A DNA stretch of 63,688 nucleotides from NCBI GenBank assembly GCA_964459305.1, contig CAYWNA010000046.1, positions 1 through 63,688 on the forward strand. Direction: 5' to 3'. The position numbers and the translations under genes were made by a program. Positions 60,585 through 63,688 of this stretch are shown here, piece by piece. The stretch's first letter is position 1. Each line of letters starts with the position of its first letter. The DNA is from CAYWNA01 sp964459305. GTDB lineage: Bacteria; Planctomycetota; Planctomycetia; Pirellulales; Pirellulaceae. Below the pieces are notes generated by a model. That model was given only the letters and a program-made list of their open reading frames with translations. It was not told the DNA's origin and searched no databases.

Positions 60585-62129
60585 ATGCCGCGCAAACACA
60601 AGCTCACTTGGCAACCTGGTTCAGGCCGACGAGCAGGCCGATGGCGGAAGAAATACAAGGGGCAGACATACTACTTCCCTGGTGGACGTGGAAAGACCGA
60701 CCGTGAAGCCTACAAAGCCGCTTTGGCCAACTGGGAGAAGCGGAAGCTACAGATCGATGCGGAGGCTCGCAAGCCGCACCAGACCGAATATGAAAAGGTC
60801 ATCCTTGAGTGGGACCTCGTGCTCACTTGGTGCCGGGCACACGGCGAAGACGAGATGGCCGAAGTAGCGTTGGAGAAATTGTCGCGTCTGCGGAAACGAC
60901 TTTCGGCGCCAAGTCTCACACCCATTCATCGAGAAGATCGATTCGACGGCCAATTCGATCGGTCCGTCCACCATCGGACCATGGATGAAATGATCCAAGA
61001 AACCGCACAGACCATGGGAGCATCGATGGAACCGAGCGCATCGGAACCCAGCCATGCCACTGACGTCGGAATGGTCATTGTGCCCAACAAGGATCTTCTC
61101 CTGGGTGAGCAGGATCCTCTCAAGACCGAGCAGGAGATGTGGCGCGACCGACTTGCGGTGATGCAACGTTCTGCGACTTCTCCGGATGGTACCGTAAAGG
61201 CCCATGTGGACCGCTTTGTGGCCGTCAAGATGGCCGATGTTGCTGCGGGCGAATTGTCAGCTGGGCGGGCTGTCAAGCTACGACTCTATTTGACGGAGTT
61301 CGCGGATTGGATGGGACACGATACGGCGGTCACCGAGATCGCTGGCCAGACGCTGAGTGACTATCGTCTGGAACTGCTCAAGCGGATGGAATCGCAGACG
61401 TGGTCTCGGCCCACAGCGAAGGATCGTCTGGATGCGGTCAAGTCGTTCGTCCGTTGGCTCTGGCAGATCGAGGCCATTGCATCGCTACCGAGAATCCTGG
61501 ATGGGAAATTCCAGGCTCTGCAGATTGGTGCAGCACCTCCGCGGATCGTCATCTTCAGCCAACAGGAGATCGCCCTATCGCTGGCAGAGGCTTGCGACCG
61601 AACGAAGCTGTACATTCTCCTGATGCTGAATTGCGGTATGACGCAGAAGGACATTGCCGATCTGCTGCCCACCGAGGTGGACTGGGATGTTGGGCGGATT
61701 ACTCGTCGTCGTTCCAAAACGGGCAAGTTTGCGAACGTTCCCAAAGTCAGTTATCTGCTTTGGCCGGAAACGCTGCGTCTTCTGCGTCAGGAAAGGAGCG
61801 ATCCAGACTCCGAACGAGTGTTGTTGAACGAGCAGGGTGAGCCCTTGTGGGAGGAGAGAATCGGAGAGGACGGTAGCTGCAAGAAGACGGACAACATCCG
61901 GCAGGCGTTTGAACGGTTGAAGGGAAAGACGAAAATCCGCAAACCGCTGAAATCGCTGAAGAAGACGTCGGCATCGATGCTTCGCAACAACGAGAAGTAC
62001 GCGAGTCTGGAGTCGCTTTTCCTGGGTCATGCTCCTCGAAGCATGTCCGACAGGCACTACACGGCCGTTCCCCAGAATCTGCTTGACGCGGCGATTAGTT
62101 GGCTGGGCGACGAATATGGTCTGAGATGA
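60585..62129 (+). CDS. Divergent tyrosine recombinase, copy 2
   Basis: This 514-residue protein aligns end to end with the product of the gene at 58218 without gaps, with roughly nine in ten residues identical by eye. The differences are concentrated between residues about 100 and 165. The catalytic half is the same (LNCGMTQKDIADL, RRSKT, LKSLKKTSASML, LFLGHAPRS, DRHYTAV), including the missing arginines. ATG 60585 is preceded by AAGGAG as in copy 1. The two genes face the same way, which points to tandem duplication of an integrase unit. Confidence 0.85.
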   Translation: MPRKHKLTWQPGSGRRAGRWRKKYKGQTYYFPGGRGKTDREAYKAALANWEKRKLQIDAEARKPHQTEYEKVILEWDLVLTWCRAHGEDEMAEVALEKLSRLRKRLSAPSLTPIHREDRFDGQFDRSVHHRTMDEMIQETAQTMGASMEPSASEPSHATDVGMVIVPNKDLLLGEQDPLKTEQEMWRDRLAVMQRSATSPDGTVKAHVDRFVAVKMADVAAGELSAGRAVKLRLYLTEFADWMGHDTAVTEIAGQTLSDYRLELLKRMESQTWSRPTAKDRLDAVKSFVRWLWQIEAIASLPRILDGKFQALQIGAAPPRIVIFSQQEIALSLAEACDRTKLYILLMLNCGMTQKDIADLLPTEVDWDVGRITRRRSKTGKFANVPKVSYLLWPETLRLLRQERSDPDSERVLLNEQGEPLWEERIGEDGSCKKTDNIRQAFERLKGKTKIRKPLKSLKKTSASMLRNNEKYASLESLFLGHAPRSMSDRHYTAVPQNLLDAAISWLGDEYGLR

Positions 62130-62440
62130 GCGGAGTCCTGCCAACCTCATCCGCCATACTTTTGGTCACGTGCGTGGTCCCGGTGCGCATGGAGTCGCGG
62201 GGGAGCGGATGCTACCAAGCGTTATTCCGAACTCGACGTACTCTGTGCGTCTACCCGGTTTGGGCGACCTAAATTCTGGCGTCTTTCGTGTCAACATCTA
62301 TTGAACCGGGCGGCCTAGATATGGCCACACACCTTTCTTGGCAGAAATCGTCGTCCGACATGCAATTCTGTCGGCTTGCGGGCCCCTCGGTGGACTTCAG
62401 ATCGTCGTCGATCAACCGACGGTGGTCTTCACCGCCACTA
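62130..62440 (+). repeat. Noncoding segment following integrase copy 2
   Basis: This is the second copy of the segment at 59763-60045, ending near TCGATCAACCGACGGTGGTC. With the integrase gene it makes a unit of about 1.85 kb present twice in tandem. Nothing recognisable lies between its end and the small gene at 62578. Confidence 0.65.
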
Positions 62441-62577
62441 TCAGGCGAACACGGCGCTCTGCACCAACATTCCCTTCTGTCCGGCCTGATCCTGCACATC
62501 GTCCACCTTGGGCGTTGTCAGGGGCTGTTTCCCTCAATACCTACAGATAACTCTTACACCGCGTGGAGGAAATGCCT

Positions 62578-62772
62578 ATGAACGAGCCCCCCTTCTATGT
62601 GTTGTCACTTGCCTTGCTTCTGGCCGTTGCAGCGTTGTGCCGCGAAGTCAGAATCCGCCGCTCGCTGCAACGGTTGCTTCGCCGCCTTCTCTTGTATTGG
62701 AGGAACGTCAATGAAGAGACTCATCCGCCAGATGCTGGTCGCCATCCTGGTCAATCTGGTGATCGGCTGTAA
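62578..62772 (+). CDS. Small membrane peptide overlapping the lipoprotein gene
   Basis: A 64-residue frame: one hydrophobic helix (FYVLSLALLLAVAALC) followed by a very basic helix (RRSLQRLLRRLLLYWRN). GGAGG lies 9 bases before ATG 62578; ATG 62572 is too close to it. Its end overlaps the start of the lipoprotein gene at 62711 in another frame, suggesting coupled translation. No family is recognised. Confidence 0.55.
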   Translation: MNEPPFYVLSLALLLAVAALCREVRIRRSLQRLLRRLLLYWRNVNEETHPPDAGRHPGQSGDRL

Positions 62773-63232
62773 CTCATCGGATGACCGCTTGGCCCGGATG
62801 GCCATGGAGAGCACCAAGCGTCAGGCTGAACAGAACCGTGAAATGTCGCAACTCAACCGTGAGGTGGCCGAAGGCACTAAACGAATTGCCGAAGCTGTAG
62901 CCGAATCACGTGAGGAGATGCTCGCGATGGAAGCTGACCTCCAGGACCAACGGATGAGACTCGAAGAGGAACGGCGATTGCTGGCAAACGAACGATATCG
63001 AGAGTCGTTGTTGGCACCCATCTTGGACAACCTCGGTGTTCTGCTGATCGTCTGCCTCCCATTGGTTATCTGCTGCCTACTGCTGTTTTACGTGCGGAAA
63101 CCGACGGACGACGATGCTGCCGTGTGCGATCTGTTGATTGAAGAAATCACCTCGAATCAGCCACGACTAATGGCACCGTTTGAGATCGGACGAAGGATCG
63201 AACACGAGCCACCGTCGTCTGAACACGAGTAG
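62711..63232 (+). CDS. Coiled-coil lipoprotein with C-terminal membrane helix
   Basis: A 173-residue protein. MLVAILVNLVIGCNSSDD is a lipoprotein signal with the lipobox cysteine at about residue 20. Residues 30-100 are a long charged coiled coil (EQNREMSQLNREVAEGTKRI, DLQDQRMRLEEERRLLANER). A membrane helix follows (LGVLLIVCLPLVICCLLLFYV), then a short cytoplasmic end. So it may be tethered at both ends across the cell envelope. Function is unknown. GGAGG precedes ATG 62711. It follows the integrase units and precedes the DUF1257 gene on the same strand. Confidence 0.75.
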   Translation: MKRLIRQMLVAILVNLVIGCNSSDDRLARMAMESTKRQAEQNREMSQLNREVAEGTKRIAEAVAESREEMLAMEADLQDQRMRLEEERRLLANERYRESLLAPILDNLGVLLIVCLPLVICCLLLFYVRKPTDDDAAVCDLLIEEITSNQPRLMAPFEIGRRIEHEPPSSEHE

Positions 63233-63418
63233 AAATGCTGCGACGCCAAATGACTTACAAGACTATGAATCATCGCCATGCGCCGGTTGGTCGTCGCGGC
63301 TGTCTTGTTCCAAGGCTTAGTCATCGCCAACCACAGAGCCTGCTACCTGGTTGTACCACCGATCAGGCAGTGACCGTTTTCATTTGCGCCGTTTCCCAAC
63401 AACGAAGGAGGATCAAGT

Positions 63419-63688
63419 GTGAGTCACGTTGTCGAAATCCACACCGAAGTCCGAAACGCTACAGCGGTCCGTGATGCCTGTCAGCGTCTCCGGTTGCCCC
63501 CGCCTGTCCAAGGAACGCACGCACTGTTCACGAGCCAATCCACCGGCTTGGCCGTGCAGTTGCCCGACTGGAAGTATCCTGTCGTCTGCCAGCTCGATAG
63601 CGGCCAGATCCAGTACGACAACTACGGCGGACGCTGGGGCGAGCAGCAGCACCTGGATGCCTTCCTGCAGGCGTACGCCGTGGAAATG
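63419..63688 (+). CDS. DUF1257 (Ycf35-like) protein, cut by the window end
   Basis: The frame from GTG 63419 runs to the last base, giving the first 90 residues: SHVVEIHTEVRNATAVRDAC, RLPPPVQGTHALFTS, GLAVQLPDWKYPVVC, then QIQYDNYGGRWGEQQHLDAF. These match what I know of DUF1257 proteins (chloroplast ycf35 relatives), which in planctomycetes are usually followed by DUF2997 and an AAA ATPase gene. GGAGGAT lies just before the start. The 3' end is outside the window. An ATG frame at 63235 in another register is not convincing. Confidence 0.85.
   Translation, partial: MSHVVEIHTEVRNATAVRDACQRLRLPPPVQGTHALFTSQSTGLAVQLPDWKYPVVCQLDSGQIQYDNYGGRWGEQQHLDAFLQAYAVEM

Noticed and set aside
58218..62129. 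The two integrases as integron integrase (IntI) of the cassette-like array
   Set aside because: They lack the IntI-specific extra domain pattern and have divergent catalytic boxes; they look like planctomycete phage-type integrases.
1..63688. CRISPR arrays, tRNA and rRNA genes
   Set aside because: No regularly spaced direct repeats and no tRNA T-loop/anticodon patterns or rRNA-like stretches were noticed on either strand.

Overview
The window looks like a chromosome segment of a planctomycete (Pirellulales-like; inference). The clues are: ECF sigma factors alternating with large Ser/Thr kinases; a zinc-ribbon/RDD kinase; exported PQQ-propeller, DUF4838 and Abhydrolase_10-type proteins; a HU-like protein with a basic Pro/Ala tail; integrases ending in LGHAPRS...RHY; a DUF1257 gene; and many palindromic interspersed repeats between genes. 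No rRNA, tRNA or CRISPR array was seen.

Layout. 0-10 kb: a two-cluster ferredoxin-like protein, then a tight three-gene unit of Sfp-type phosphopantetheinyl transferase, free acyl carrier protein and a 2585-residue reducing type I PKS (KS-AT-DH-ER-KR-ACP) that ends in an alpha-oxoamine synthase domain. 10-15 kb: RRM protein, small acidic protein, GT4 glycosyltransferase, NAD-type isocitrate/isopropylmalate dehydrogenase and a plant-like phosphofructokinase. 15-23 kb: a minus-strand sigma-kinase-sigma-kinase block, in which the second sigma gene is frameshifted, and a divergent ECF sigma factor. 23-27 kb: Gp37/Gp68 protein, a porin remnant, an AI-2E-type permease and a LysE-type exporter. 27-38 kb: exported PQQ protein, glycosyltransferase, a dual-specificity phosphatase resembling plant SEX4, a beta-helix protein and an exported alpha/beta hydrolase. 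38-42 kb: HU, a four-ACT aspartokinase, apgM-type phosphoglycerate mutase and exonuclease III.

42.4-48.1 kb is the most striking region. A BlaI-type repressor overlaps an M56 (BlaR-like) membrane peptidase gene. The M56 frame runs into a thioredoxin domain and reaches a single in-frame TGA exactly where the first cysteine of the redox CxxC motif belongs (W-TGA-G-G-C). The same frame then continues through the rest of the thioredoxin fold, a repeat domain and an S41 protease. A small hairpin lies about 25 nt after the TGA. This is best explained as a candidate selenoprotein of 1739 residues, although a nonsense mutation cannot be excluded.

48-55 kb carries a DUF4838 protein and a GH36-type alpha-galactosidase. 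55.5-58 kb holds four small promoter-poor genes, all on the plus strand. Three of them are followed by structured attC-like repeats, which suggests an integron-type cassette array without a recognisable IntI (CALIN). 58-62.4 kb is a tandem duplication of a divergent tyrosine-recombinase gene with its downstream noncoding segment. The right end has a small membrane protein, a coiled-coil lipoprotein and a truncated DUF1257 gene.

Palindromic repeat families are scattered through the window. The best are a 130-bp element present twice in opposite orientation (13777-13906 and 51398-51527) and a 59-bp palindrome flanking a kinase gene (15305-15363 and 18498-18556). All family assignments come from reading motifs; no database search was possible.
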